Positions 1 to 8,374 of a stretch of 64,000 bases of DNA are shown piece by piece. Origin of the DNA: CAMUQR01 sp963539845. GTDB lineage: Bacteria; Patescibacteriota; Saccharimonadia; Saccharimonadales; Saccharimonadaceae. The DNA is taken from positions 336,329-400,328 of the forward strand of contig CAUTML010000001.1 in assembly GCA_963539845.1 (NCBI GenBank), given 5' to 3'. The stretch's first letter is position 1, and the number at the start of each line of letters is the position of its first letter. The notes beneath the pieces were generated by a model. The model did not search any database. It saw only the letters and a program-made list of their open reading frames with translations, and was not told the DNA's origin. The position numbers and the translations under genes are program-made.

Positions 1-222
1 TTGGGCGACCAGAGCGTCGTAGAGTTCAGTGATGCGAGATTTGACGCCTGAGTCTGGAGTGCCGGGTAGTTGCTCGGCTTGAGCCGATTGCTCCGACTTG
101 ATGTTTTTAACCAAACCATAACCCCCAAAAGTTAAAGTCACCCCAATCATTGCACCGACGACAAGATGCAAATTATTTTTAGAAATATTAGCCCTTTTAA
201 TAAGATCATATAAGCGCTTCAT
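1..222 (-). CDS. N-terminal part of a membrane-anchored protein, possible DGR target (partial)
   Basis: An open frame starts at ATG 222 and runs off the left end of the window; 74 residues are visible. It has a basic N-terminus (MKRLYDLIKR), one hydrophobic segment at about residues 18-38 (LHLVVGAMIGVTLTFGGYGL) and then a polar stretch containing ELPGTP-like and ITELYDALVAQ sequence. This suits a signal anchor or pilin-like N-terminus followed by an extracellular part. An AGGGG box lies about 11 nt before the start. The gene lies 67 nt downstream of the DGR reverse transcriptase on the same strand. That makes it a candidate for the diversified target protein, but the C-terminal part that would hold the variable repeat is outside the window. 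The function is inferred from position only. Confidence 0.6.
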   Translation of the reverse strand, partial: MKRLYDLIKRANISKNNLHLVVGAMIGVTLTFGGYGLVKNIKSEQSAQAEQLPGTPDSGVKSRITELYDALVAQ

Positions 223-289
223 TTTAGTATAATCCCCTTTTTTTCATATGTTTTAGATGTTTATGGTTAAATAATAACAAAAAATAAAG

Positions 290-1444
290 CTATTGTCTAG
301 ACTTTAAATACTTTTTAGAACTTCTATTTTTGCGAGATTGACGCTTTTGTCGAGCCAATCGCCATTTTTTAGCCTCGGGAGTTAATTTTTCCCAAAATAA
401 TTGCTGTTTTTTCATTAACCAATAACTATTAGCTTGCTTAGCGTGTGCCAAATAAGATTGGTGTGCCTTTTCACCGCGTTGAGGATTAGTCGAAGCGTAA
501 GTTTCCAGTCGACGTCGCCAATTACCAATTACCCGTCTGCGTACCAGAAGATAATGTGGTCGCACAATATAACCCAAGAAATCAATCCCGTCAGAAATTG
601 GTCGAAGCGTAGTTTTGTGCGGGTGAAGTTCTAGTTGTAATTTTTGTTGCAAAAATTGGCCAATCTGGTATTGATAAGCTCGTAATTGTGCTGGATCATG
701 CCCAACAATTACAAAATCATCAACATAGCGAATATAATATTTAATTTTTAAAACTCTTTTTATATACTGATCAAGCTGATTGAGATAGACGTTAGCAAAA
801 AATTGTGAAGTTAGATTGCCAATTGGTAGCCCCTTGCCCGGTGGCGAGTGGAACAAACTCTTACCTGGAGGCAGGCTATCAAAAAGCTTTTTTGAACTAT
901 GAAAAACTGGAGGTGGATCATTAACACAATCATGAAAAATAATCTGACGAGATAGCCAAAGGATTTCTTCTCTCTTGATCTTTTTGGCGATTAGTTGATA
1001 TAAGATTTGCCGATCAATACTCGCAAAAAAGCTCTTGATGTCCATTTTGATATAAAAATGTTGACATTCTGGCAACCAACGATAAATTTGCCAAGTAAAA
1101 TCCTGCAATCGCCGTACCGCTCGATGTGTCCCCTTGCCTCGCCGACAAGCATACGAATCATAAATAAAAATCCGCTCAAATTTAGGCTCAATATAACTAA
1201 TTAGCAAATGATGAATAACTCGATCACGAAAATTAGCTGCAAAAATCTCTCTGATCTTAGGATGTTTAACCACAAAAGCAATTGAAGCCTGAGGACGATA
1301 GGAGCCAGATTGTAATTCTTGTTCTAATCGAAGCAAATTTAATTCAAGTTGGCTAAAAAATTCTATATGAGCTTTAGTGGTTGTTTTACGCTTACGACAT
1401 TGCAAATAAGCTTGCAAAAGATTATTAAAAGTAAAATAAGTCAT
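290..1444 (-). CDS. DGR-type reverse transcriptase
   Basis: This 384-residue RNA-directed DNA polymerase would copy the template repeat into mutated cDNA for mutagenic homing. Visible RT motifs in order are MDIKSFFASID (metal Asp135), GLPIGNLTSQ at about 205-214 and YVDD at 240-243. The GNLTSQ form of motif 4, with SQ instead of the SP of most retroviral and group II enzymes, is characteristic of DGR enzymes. A thumb-like region with FLGY follows near residue 285, and the tail is very basic (KKYLKSRQ end). A proline-rich insert with a duplicated PPGK lies just before motif 4. There is no clear ribosome binding site before ATG 1444, which sits only 40 nt after the template repeat. The avd and TR context supports the assignment over a retron or group II intron enzyme. 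Confidence 0.93.
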   Translation of the reverse strand: MTYFTFNNLLQAYLQCRKRKTTTKAHIEFFSQLELNLLRLEQELQSGSYRPQASIAFVVKHPKIREIFAANFRDRVIHHLLISYIEPKFERIFIYDSYACRRGKGTHRAVRRLQDFTWQIYRWLPECQHFYIKMDIKSFFASIDRQILYQLIAKKIKREEILWLSRQIIFHDCVNDPPPVFHSSKKLFDSLPPGKSLFHSPPGKGLPIGNLTSQFFANVYLNQLDQYIKRVLKIKYYIRYVDDFVIVGHDPAQLRAYQYQIGQFLQQKLQLELHPHKTTLRPISDGIDFLGYIVRPHYLLVRRRVIGNWRRRLETYASTNPQRGEKAHQSYLAHAKQANSYWLMKKQQLFWEKLTPEAKKWRLARQKRQSRKNRSSKKYLKSRQ

Positions 1445-1484
1445 GTTTTTTTAGAAAAGAATGAGTTCAATTAAGCAGGGCTTG

Positions 1485-1607
1485 TTACCGGACACAAGAA
1501 ACTAGGTTCTGATTAGTCTTGTTATTGTTGTTGGTGTTGCCGTCACTCCATCTCACGTTTCAAGCATGCTGAGGGTTCGACTCAGGCTCCGTCGAAGACC
1601 AGCGGTT
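1485..1607 (-). repeat. DGR template repeat (TR)
   Basis: This stretch, read on the minus strand between avd and the reverse transcriptase, is rich in AAC/AAT codons, the usual mark of a TR whose adenines are mutated. In one frame it reads NRWSSTEPESNPQHA, then UGA, then NVRWSDGNTNNNNKTNQNLV and SCVR followed by TAA. That resembles the C-terminal end of DUF1566/Lcl-type domains (WSSTE ... AW.V ... NG ... K ... VRCVR), a fold known as a DGR target. The exact 5' boundary is uncertain: the same frame stays open to an ATG near 1703, but the domain-like part starts around 1607. The in-frame UGA falls where the domain normally has Trp. Confidence 0.8.
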
Positions 1608-1708
1608 CTGGAATGCAGTGATTTGACGAACAATGAGTTGTTGTCGACTTATAACCTTACCAGAAGTTTCGCCCGAGGCAAGCTCGGTGGAAACTTGCAT
1701 AAACTATT

Positions 1709-1795
1709 CCTTTTTTTAAAAAAAAGGAGCGATAACCGTAACAAGCGAGGTCCTTTGTTAATAAGTTTTTACTTTTAAAAACTAAAAATTAACAA
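1709..1795 (-). other. Hairpin-rich spacer between avd and the template repeat
   Basis: Two strong inverted repeats follow avd. The arms TTGTTAA/TTAACAA at 1755-1761 and 1789-1795 enclose a further AT-rich inverted repeat, and a T-run/A-run hairpin (TCC-T7/A7-GGA type) lies at about 1709-1728. They could terminate or slow the avd transcript, or shape the 5' part of the template RNA. The role is inferred from structure alone. Confidence 0.45.
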
Positions 1796-1799
1796 ACTC

Positions 1800-2153
1800 T
1801 TATTTCCTGCTTGATTGACTCCACTTTTTCCAAGCGACGAGCTGTTGAGAAATTTCAGTCAACGAGCGCGCCATAAAATCATAACGCTTATGGCTAATTA
1901 TTTCAAGACTGTAAAGCAAGCGAATTTTAATCTTGATAATCTCTAACAATTGCAATGATTGTGAGAGAAAATTAACTTTGTCAGAGCTGTCATTAGCGAT
2001 AATTATCAGTTTTGTTACTTCGTCAAGGTAATATTTAATTTCGGTAGTTAAACTATATTTAATGTCTTTAGGGAATTTCCGGCTAATTTTATAAAAATAA
2101 ACCATAAAATCATAAATAAGTTTAAAAACCAACAAATGTTCGTAACGTGCCAC
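1800..2153 (-). CDS. avd: DGR accessory variability determinant (Avd-like four-helix protein)
   Basis: This 117-residue protein is almost wholly helical and rich in Lys, Arg, Tyr and Ile. The N-terminal pattern YDFMVYFYKISRKFPKDIKY followed by a Leu-rich helical body is typical of Avd / bacterial 23S-IVP-like four-helix-bundle proteins. In characterised DGRs, Avd forms a barrel-like pentamer that binds the reverse transcriptase and is needed for cDNA synthesis. The start is GTG at 2153; no early ATG gives the complete first helix. It lies 27 nt after prfB and directly before the template repeat, which supports the Avd role rather than an unrelated rRNA-insert-type homologue. Confidence 0.85.
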   Translation of the reverse strand: MARYEHLLVFKLIYDFMVYFYKISRKFPKDIKYSLTTEIKYYLDEVTKLIIIANDSSDKVNFLSQSLQLLEIIKIKIRLLYSLEIISHKRYDFMARSLTEISQQLVAWKKWSQSSRK

Positions 2154-2180
2154 CCTGTTATTTCTCTTTTTTATTAAAAA

Positions 2181-3272
2181 TTAATCATTACTTAATTGAG
2201 TCTCTAAATAAGCCTCGATAAAGCCATCAAGTTTGCCATCGAGAACTTTAGCAACGTCGGTTTCTTGGTATTTAGTGCGGGTGTCTTTGACCAAAGTATA
2301 GGGGTGTAACACGTAATTGCGGATTTGGGCGCCCCAGCTAGCCGATTCGCCAGCTTTTAACTGCGACAAATCCTCGGCTTGTTGCTGTTCTTGCAGTTCG
2401 GCTAATTTAGCAGTCAAAATCGCCAAGGCTACCGCCTTGTTCTGAATCTGGGAGCGTTCGTTTTGAATCGCTACCGTCAGACCAGTCGGCAAATGAGTAA
2501 TCCGCACCGCGCTATCGGTAGTATTGACGCTCTGACCACCATGGCCACCAGAGCGATAATAATCAATTTTGAGGTCAGTTTCGGCAATTTTAAGCTGATC
2601 TGGCTCGATTTTTGGCAAAACTTCCACCAGCGCAAAACTAGTCTGGCGTAAATTATCAGCGTTAAACGGACTAAGGCGCACCAGACGGTGGACGCCGTGT
2701 TCGCTTTTTAATTTGCCATAAGCAAACGGCCCTGATATTTCATACACCGCCGTTTTGATGCCAGCTTCGTCGCTGGTTTGGCGTTCGATGAGATTAACCG
2801 TAAAATGCTGATTTTTTAACCAGCGCAAGTACATCCGCTCCAGCATCTCGGTAAAATCCTGAGCGTCCAGCCCGCCCACTCCACTGGTCAGACGCAAAAT
2901 CACATCGCTCGAATCGTGTTTACCGTTAAACGACAGCGCGCGCTTCAGCTCGGTTAGTTGATCAGCCAGCGAATCGATTTGGCGCTCGACTTCCGCCAGC
3001 CAAGACTGATCATCGATCGCTAATAACTCTCGATAATCCTCGAGCTGAAGCTTCATCGCTTGCCAGGGCTGGAGAAATTCTTGCTTACTGGCAACGGTTT
3101 TAGCGAGAGCTTGAGCTTTGATCGGGTCATTCCAAATTGCCGGCTGATTCAGCTGATGTTCTAGGTCGGTTAGTTCCTGGGTCCGAGCCTCAATTTGTAA
3201 TTTAGTATAAGCCGTCATAAAATCAGCAGTCAGCTCCGCCAGTCTTGCCTCAATTCCCGCTCGATTCGCCAT
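2181..3272 (-). CDS. prfB: Peptide chain release factor 2
   Basis: RF2 (363 residues) ends translation at UAA and UGA. The SPF tripeptide that reads the stop codon is at 201-203, and the GGQ motif that triggers peptidyl-tRNA hydrolysis is at 245-247 within RSGGHGGQSVN. The length matches the family. The whole protein is in one frame, so the programmed +1 frameshift found in many prfB genes is absent and autoregulation of that kind is not expected. An AAAGGATG box precedes ATG 3272, only 3 nt after the M16 peptidase. A functional RF2 shows that UGA is a stop codon here. Confidence 0.97.
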   Translation of the reverse strand: MANRAGIEARLAELTADFMTAYTKLQIEARTQELTDLEHQLNQPAIWNDPIKAQALAKTVASKQEFLQPWQAMKLQLEDYRELLAIDDQSWLAEVERQIDSLADQLTELKRALSFNGKHDSSDVILRLTSGVGGLDAQDFTEMLERMYLRWLKNQHFTVNLIERQTSDEAGIKTAVYEISGPFAYGKLKSEHGVHRLVRLSPFNADNLRQTSFALVEVLPKIEPDQLKIAETDLKIDYYRSGGHGGQSVNTTDSAVRITHLPTGLTVAIQNERSQIQNKAVALAILTAKLAELQEQQQAEDLSQLKAGESASWGAQIRNYVLHPYTLVKDTRTKYQETDVAKVLDGKLDGFIEAYLETQLSND

Positions 3273-3275
3273 GCT

Positions 3276-4559
3276 TCATCCTTTGAAAACTGTTTTTAAT
3301 TTAGCGTTTAATTTATCAAGTAGTTGCGGATCAATATTGCCAACCCCGACCAGCGCCCATTTGCCATTTGCCATAAAATCTTGAACAATTGCCACAATTT
3401 CAGCTTTTGAAACCTTAGCCCAATGGTTGGGCACTGTAGCGTAACTGCGAATTTTATCATTAGTAAAATATTCCTCACCATAAAAATTAGCCAACTGCGA
3501 AATCGTCTGAGTGTTAATCTGGAACGAACCAAGACCATAGCTTTTGGTTTCGTCGATTTCTTTTTTGGTAATTTTGCCAGACGCCACTTGTTGAAGCTCA
3601 TCAATGATTAAATCAAACAACGCTTCAGCCGTTTCGGGCATCACCTGCCCAACAAAATCCCAACAACAATCATGATGACGTTCGTCATAATCAGAATAAA
3701 CACTATAAACCAGCCCCCGTTCCCGCGCCTTACCAAAAATCCGAGAATAAGTCGTGCCGGTTAGAATGTGATTAAGAGCTTTCATAGCGTAAGCCTCGCG
3801 CTGGGTTAATTTTCGCTCCAAAATCAGCGACACGCCAAAAGTTAAACTACGACCGTTGTTTTGTTTAATCAAAGTCGCATCATGCGAACGAATCTGATCG
3901 TGTGGAATCGGCAATAGCTCACCCTTAGGTAATTTCCATTTTTCGAGCAAAGCACGGAGTTTGCGTTCGCGATTAGTCAGTCGCCCTGCCACCAAAAAGC
4001 GCATATTGTCGATAGTGTGAGTACGCGTATGATGCTCCACTACGTCTTCTAGCTGAATATTATCAATGGTAGCAATCCGTTGTTTTAAATTAAGCACCTG
4101 TTCACCCAAAATTTGTTGCATCCGATACCACAGCAAATTAGAGTGATTCGACAACATTGCCGTCAGTTCGTTGCGAATATTGCCCTGTTCGGCTTCTAGC
4201 TTCGACTGCGAAAAACGGGGCTGACAAATCGCCGATTGTTGTAATTTTAACACCCTTTCCCATTCAAAATCAGCACACACTCCAAGATAAACCATCGAAG
4301 TATCAGAGGTGTAAGCATTATTGCGCGCCCCATTTTTAGAAAATTCAGCCGCGTATTCCTGTTCGCTAGCAAACTTAGCATTAGCCCCGAACGACATATG
4401 CTCCATAACATGTGCCGTCTCGTAGACTTCCGGCGAACGAACTAAACGATTGCCCGCCCGAAAATGAATTTTATACTGCATCACGGTAGCGTCGGGAATA
4501 TTAATAAACAAACCCCGGGCACCGTTTTTGAGTACCACTTCTTTGACTGTGTGTTTCAT
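3276..4559 (-). CDS. M16 family zinc peptidase (insulinase/processing-peptidase type)
   Basis: This 427-residue protein carries the inverted zinc motif HVMEH at 50-54. A glutamate 76 residues later (E130 in EQGNIRNEL) is the expected third ligand. The N-terminal half is therefore the active M16A domain and the second half is the inactive-type domain. No signal peptide is visible, so it probably acts in the cytoplasm or near the membrane. The start follows an AAGGAGGGG box. It sits 16 nt after secA and 3 nt before prfB, so the three form one operon. The natural substrate cannot be told from sequence. Confidence 0.9.
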   Translation of the reverse strand: MKHTVKEVVLKNGARGLFINIPDATVMQYKIHFRAGNRLVRSPEVYETAHVMEHMSFGANAKFASEQEYAAEFSKNGARNNAYTSDTSMVYLGVCADFEWERVLKLQQSAICQPRFSQSKLEAEQGNIRNELTAMLSNHSNLLWYRMQQILGEQVLNLKQRIATIDNIQLEDVVEHHTRTHTIDNMRFLVAGRLTNRERKLRALLEKWKLPKGELLPIPHDQIRSHDATLIKQNNGRSLTFGVSLILERKLTQREAYAMKALNHILTGTTYSRIFGKARERGLVYSVYSDYDERHHDCCWDFVGQVMPETAEALFDLIIDELQQVASGKITKKEIDETKSYGLGSFQINTQTISQLANFYGEEYFTNDKIRSYATVPNHWAKVSKAEIVAIVQDFMANGKWALVGVGNIDPQLLDKLNAKLKTVFKG

Positions 4560-4575
4560 AACCCCTCCTTAATAA

Positions 4576-7191
4576 TTATTTACGACGACCTTTTTTGCGA
4601 TTTTTGCGGGCAGTTTTTTTCTTTTTGCGATCGAGATTTTTGGTTTTGACGGTAGTTTTAACCGCTGACTTTGCCCCAAAATCATCATCACCAACACCTT
4701 TGTGACTGGAGATTTCGTTGACGCCTTTTTCAACGGCCCCTTCGGCGGCTTTAGTTAGTTCAGTTTGATAATCATCGTCAACTAGGCTCGGATTGAGTTG
4801 ATTTTGTGATAGATTTAGGATGGTTTTTAAGACTTCATCGCGCAATGACATTTGCACCGCCTCGAATAGTTTTTGTGATTCAGCTCGATATTCGACCAAC
4901 GGATCGCGTTGACCGATACTGCGCCAGTGAATACCCTCACGCAAATGTTGCATATTCTCAAGATGTTGCATCCATAGCACGTCAAGCACTTGCATGTAGA
5001 CTTCGCGTTCGATTTTGCGCATCAATTCCGGCGTAAATTCGGCCTCTTTTTCAGCATAAACTTCTTTAAGCAGTTTGCGGGTCGCACTTAAGCGTTCTTT
5101 GTCTTTTTTAATTTGACCAATTTCTTCAAACACATCTTCGCTAACGCGTGGCAAGATTGTTGTAAAATTCTCAACAAACTTGGAATTGATTTTAGCCGGC
5201 AAAAACGCCAAATCTTTAGTTTTTTCGTTGATTAAACGAGTGATTTCATCAGCAATATCCTCACCCTCCAAAATCTTACGGCGCATGCCATACACCACTT
5301 TACGGTGGCGGTTGATAACGTTGTCGTATTGGACCACATTTTTGCGAGTGTCGAAGTTAAATCCTTCCACTCGACGTTGCGATGATTCTAGTAGTTTTGA
5401 TAAAGTGCGGTTTTCGATGGGAATCGATTCGTCAATATTCAACCGGTCCATCAACGAAGCAATGCGTTCACCTTGAAAAATACGCATCAAATCATCTTCA
5501 GTCGATACGAAGAATTGACTCTCGCCCGGATCACCCTGACGGCCACTACGACCCCGTAACTGATTATCGATTCGGCGTGATTCGTGACGCTCCGAACCAA
5601 TCACCACCAAACCGCCAAGTTCTTTAACACCCTCGCCCAGCACAATGTCGGTACCACGACCGGCAATGTTGGTAGCTAGCGTAATCGCGCCTTTTTCGCC
5701 AGCTTTAGCGACAATCGATGCTTCGCGCTCGTTGTTTTTGGCGTTAAGCAGTTCATACGGCAAGCCAGCTTGGTCGAGATAGGTCGCAATTACTTCGTTT
5801 TTCTCGATCGATCCCGAGCCAACCAACACTGGTCGTCCGGCTTCGTGATGTTTTTTGATAGCTTCAACGACCGCCAAAATCTTCGCCCGTTCAGTTTTGA
5901 AAATTAGATCAGGTTTGTCTTGACGAGCTAATGGTTTGTTAGACGGAATCTCGATCACGTCCAAGCTATAAATCTGCTGAAACTCTTCCGCCTCAGTTAG
6001 CGCCGTACCAGTCATGCCCGAGAGTTTTTTATACAAACGGAAATAATTCTGGAACGAAATCGTCGCCAAAGTCATGCTTTCCTCGAGAACTGGCACATTT
6101 TCTTTGGCTTCGATGGCTTGGTGTAAACCTTCGTTGTAACGACGACCGTCCATCAATCGACCAGTATGTTCATCAACAATCACCACTTCGCCTTGGGTTG
6201 TTACCACGTAATCTTTGTCCCGTTTAAATAAAGTTTCGGCACGTAAAGCCTGATTGAGGTGATAAACCAACCGAACATGTTCTGGACTATAGAGATTATC
6301 AACGCCGAGAATGTTTTGGATTTTTTCAATACCATCATCAGTTAGCGACACCGAGCGACGTTTTTCATCGATTTCGTAGTCATATTTATCTAATTTGCTG
6401 ACAACGCTAGCAAATTGTTTGTAGCTCTCAGGATTGTCACCAGCCGGCGAAGAAATAATCAACGGGGTGCGGGCTTCATCGATTAAAATCGAGTCGACCT
6501 CGTCGACGATCGCGAAATTAAGTTCACGTTGGCGCAATAAATATTTATCGTTGACCATATTGTCGCGCAAATAGTCAAATCCAAACTCGTTGTTAGTCCC
6601 ATAGGTAATATCAGCGTCGTAAGCTTCCTTGCGAGTACATGGTTTTAGGGCTTTCATGCGTGGATCGGTAAAATTATCGTTGGAATAATTTTTATCATAA
6701 ATATACGACTCATCAGCCACAATCACTGCCACGCTGACGCCCAAAAAATCATACAATTGGCCCATCCAGCCAGCGTCACGTTTAGCCAGATAATCGTTAA
6801 CTGTCACCACGTGAACGCCTTTGCCCTCGAGTGCATTGAGATACACCGGCAAGGTCGCCACTAGTGTTTTACCCTCACCGGTTTTCATTTCAGCGACGTT
6901 GCCTTCGTGCAGAACAATACCGCCAATCAATTGCACATCAAAATGACGCATTTTTAGCACACGATTACTGGCTTCACGCACGACCGCAAAAGCCTCGGGC
7001 AGAATTTTATCAAGCGATTTTTTAGCTAAATCTTTTTTAAATTTATCAGTTTGGGCTATTAAATCCCGATCCGACATTTTTTGGTATTTTGGCGCTAAAT
7101 CATTGATTTCTTTAACTTTTGTTTTAATGCGACGCAGTGCTTTAGCTTGTGGGTCGCCGAAAATTCGTTTTAATACTTTCCCCTTACTCAC
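4576..7191 (-). CDS. secA: Preprotein translocase ATPase SecA
   Basis: SecA drives export of unfolded proteins through SecYEG. The Walker A region MKTGEGKTLVATLP lies near residue 105, the Walker B region reads VDEVDSILIDEARTPL, and the helicase-type second motor domain contains TNIAGRGTDIVLGEG and QLRGRSGRQGDPG. GTG 7191 is preferred because AAGGG lies 7 nt upstream; a TTG at 7206 would add five residues but has no ribosome binding site. The usual C-terminal cysteine-rich zinc/SecB-binding motif is missing and is replaced by a Lys/Arg-rich tail (KKKKTARKNRKKGRRK). It heads the operon with the M16 peptidase and prfB, divergent from the glycosyltransferases. Confidence 0.97.
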   Translation of the reverse strand: MSKGKVLKRIFGDPQAKALRRIKTKVKEINDLAPKYQKMSDRDLIAQTDKFKKDLAKKSLDKILPEAFAVVREASNRVLKMRHFDVQLIGGIVLHEGNVAEMKTGEGKTLVATLPVYLNALEGKGVHVVTVNDYLAKRDAGWMGQLYDFLGVSVAVIVADESYIYDKNYSNDNFTDPRMKALKPCTRKEAYDADITYGTNNEFGFDYLRDNMVNDKYLLRQRELNFAIVDEVDSILIDEARTPLIISSPAGDNPESYKQFASVVSKLDKYDYEIDEKRRSVSLTDDGIEKIQNILGVDNLYSPEHVRLVYHLNQALRAETLFKRDKDYVVTTQGEVVIVDEHTGRLMDGRRYNEGLHQAIEAKENVPVLEESMTLATISFQNYFRLYKKLSGMTGTALTEAEEFQQIYSLDVIEIPSNKPLARQDKPDLIFKTERAKILAVVEAIKKHHEAGRPVLVGSGSIEKNEVIATYLDQAGLPYELLNAKNNEREASIVAKAGEKGAITLATNIAGRGTDIVLGEGVKELGGLVVIGSERHESRRIDNQLRGRSGRQGDPGESQFFVSTEDDLMRIFQGERIASLMDRLNIDESIPIENRTLSKLLESSQRRVEGFNFDTRKNVVQYDNVINRHRKVVYGMRRKILEGEDIADEITRLINEKTKDLAFLPAKINSKFVENFTTILPRVSEDVFEEIGQIKKDKERLSATRKLLKEVYAEKEAEFTPELMRKIEREVYMQVLDVLWMQHLENMQHLREGIHWRSIGQRDPLVEYRAESQKLFEAVQMSLRDEVLKTILNLSQNQLNPSLVDDDYQTELTKAAEGAVEKGVNEISSHKGVGDDDFGAKSAVKTTVKTKNLDRKKKKTARKNRKKGRRK

Positions 7192-7296
7192 GGTAATTCC
7201 CTTCAATATTATTAAACTTATAAAAAACTTTGTCTTAAATTATACGATTTTTTAATTATTTTTTAAAGTGCAAAATTATAAAGCCGTAAAATATAG

Positions 7297-7302
7297 TATA
7301 AT
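7297..7302 (+). promoter_or_regulatory. Possible -10 box upstream of the glycosyltransferase pair
   Basis: TATAAT lies in the AT-rich gap between the divergent secA and glycosyltransferase genes, 43 nt before the chosen start. A second possible -10 box (TACACT, 7336-7341) lies 4 nt before that ATG. No good -35 box is seen for either. Confidence 0.4.
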
Positions 7303-7345
7303 AATGATATATTATTTAAAAAATGGATTAAATTTTACACTAAAT

Positions 7346-8374
7346 ATGGCAAAACCACTTATTGTTAATATCGTCTCCGAAACCGAGTTTTCCGTCAAAG
7401 GGCATGGCGTCCACACCGCCTACGTCGAGATGCGCGACGGTTTACAACGGCGACCAGGAGTTGAGCTCCACATCAACGATCAACAAGTCAAAGCCGACAT
7501 TGTGCATATTCACACCATGGGGCTATTTTCTTGGAAATTCTTGAACAAACCGGACGGCAAAAAAGTCGTCTCTGGGCACCTGGTACCCGATAGCTTCATT
7601 GGTTCAATTATCGGAGCTAAATATTGGCGACCGCTAGGCACCTGGTGGCTGAAGCGCTTTTATGGGCGGGCGGATTTGGTGCTAGCTTGTTCTGGCATGG
7701 TTAAAGATGAACTGATCAATAATATGAAATTAACCAATACCGATGTGCTTTATAACTCGATTGACACTAGTAAATACCGTTTTTCAGAAGCCGACCGGAC
7801 TCAAGCTCGCCAAGATTTACAAATTAACCCTGAACAATTTGTGATTATTGGTAACGGCCAAGTCCAGCCTCGCAAACGATTTGATATTTTAAGTCAAATG
7901 GCGCAAAAAATGCCCGATGTGCGCTTTTTCTGGGTTGGCGGGATTCCGTTTAAAAACCTCGGTGCCGATCACAAAGCCATGGAGCAACTAATTCAATCTG
8001 TCCCAGATAACATGACAGTCACCGGCGTGATTCCGCTCGAGGAAGTTAAAAAATACTATGCGGCCGCTGATTTGTTTATTTTGCCAGCCGAACAAGAAAA
8101 TCACCCAATGTGCGTGATTGAGGCTTCGGCGAGTGGGTTGCCAATTATTTTGCGCGACATACCTAATTATCATGATACTTTTGGTCAAGATGTCTTGCTC
8201 GCCAAGACTGATGCTGATTTTTACGATTTAGCTCAGCAAGTTATCGCCAACCCCCAATTACGCGATGAATACCGAGCTAAATCAGCCCTGATCGCCAAAC
8301 GCTTTGACGTCGAAACTGCCATCGACAAATTGCTAAACTTTTATCAAAAATTGTTAAATAATCAGGAGAAATGA
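7346..8374 (+). CDS. Family 4 glycosyltransferase, probably a glycolipid sugar transferase
   Basis: This GT-B glycosyltransferase is about 342 residues long. The acceptor-side N-terminus (VSETEFSVKGHGVHTAYVEM, VHIHTMG) and the donor-binding region (NGQVQPRKRFDI, EASASGLPIILRD) fit GT4. It resembles the second enzymes of the monoglucosyl/diglycosyl-diacylglycerol pairs of Firmicutes and mollicutes, which add a sugar to a membrane glycolipid. A longer frame begins at 7268, but its first 26 codons overlap the promoter-like region, so ATG 7346 is chosen. It ends in TGA, sharing 1 nt with the next gene. Exact sugar and acceptor are inferred, not proven. Confidence 0.8.
   Translation: MAKPLIVNIVSETEFSVKGHGVHTAYVEMRDGLQRRPGVELHINDQQVKADIVHIHTMGLFSWKFLNKPDGKKVVSGHLVPDSFIGSIIGAKYWRPLGTWWLKRFYGRADLVLACSGMVKDELINNMKLTNTDVLYNSIDTSKYRFSEADRTQARQDLQINPEQFVIIGNGQVQPRKRFDILSQMAQKMPDVRFFWVGGIPFKNLGADHKAMEQLIQSVPDNMTVTGVIPLEEVKKYYAAADLFILPAEQENHPMCVIEASASGLPIILRDIPNYHDTFGQDVLLAKTDADFYDLAQQVIANPQLRDEYRAKSALIAKRFDVETAIDKLLNFYQKLLNNQEK

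Larger units (their letters stand above)
290..2153 (-). mobile_element. Diversity-generating retroelement (DGR) cassette: avd - TR - reverse transcriptase
   Basis: Three parts lie in order on the minus strand: an Avd-like accessory gene (2153-1800), a non-coding adenine-rich template repeat (about 1607-1485) and a DGR-type reverse transcriptase (1444-290). In known DGRs the template RNA is copied with errors at adenines and the cDNA replaces a variable repeat in a target gene. No variable repeat copy is visible in this window, so the target should lie to the left of it or elsewhere in the genome. The cassette follows prfB by 27 nt, so it may be co-transcribed with secA-M16-prfB. Confidence 0.88.

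Noticed and set aside
1561..1600. T-arm-like sequence GGTTCGACT suggesting a tRNA
   Set aside because: No acceptor, D or anticodon arms fit around it; it lies inside the DGR template region and pairs only with its own flank (CTGAG/CTCAG).
2181..3272. Programmed +1 frameshift in prfB
   Set aside because: The gene is complete in one frame at normal length; no in-frame UGA with a slippery site is seen near the start.
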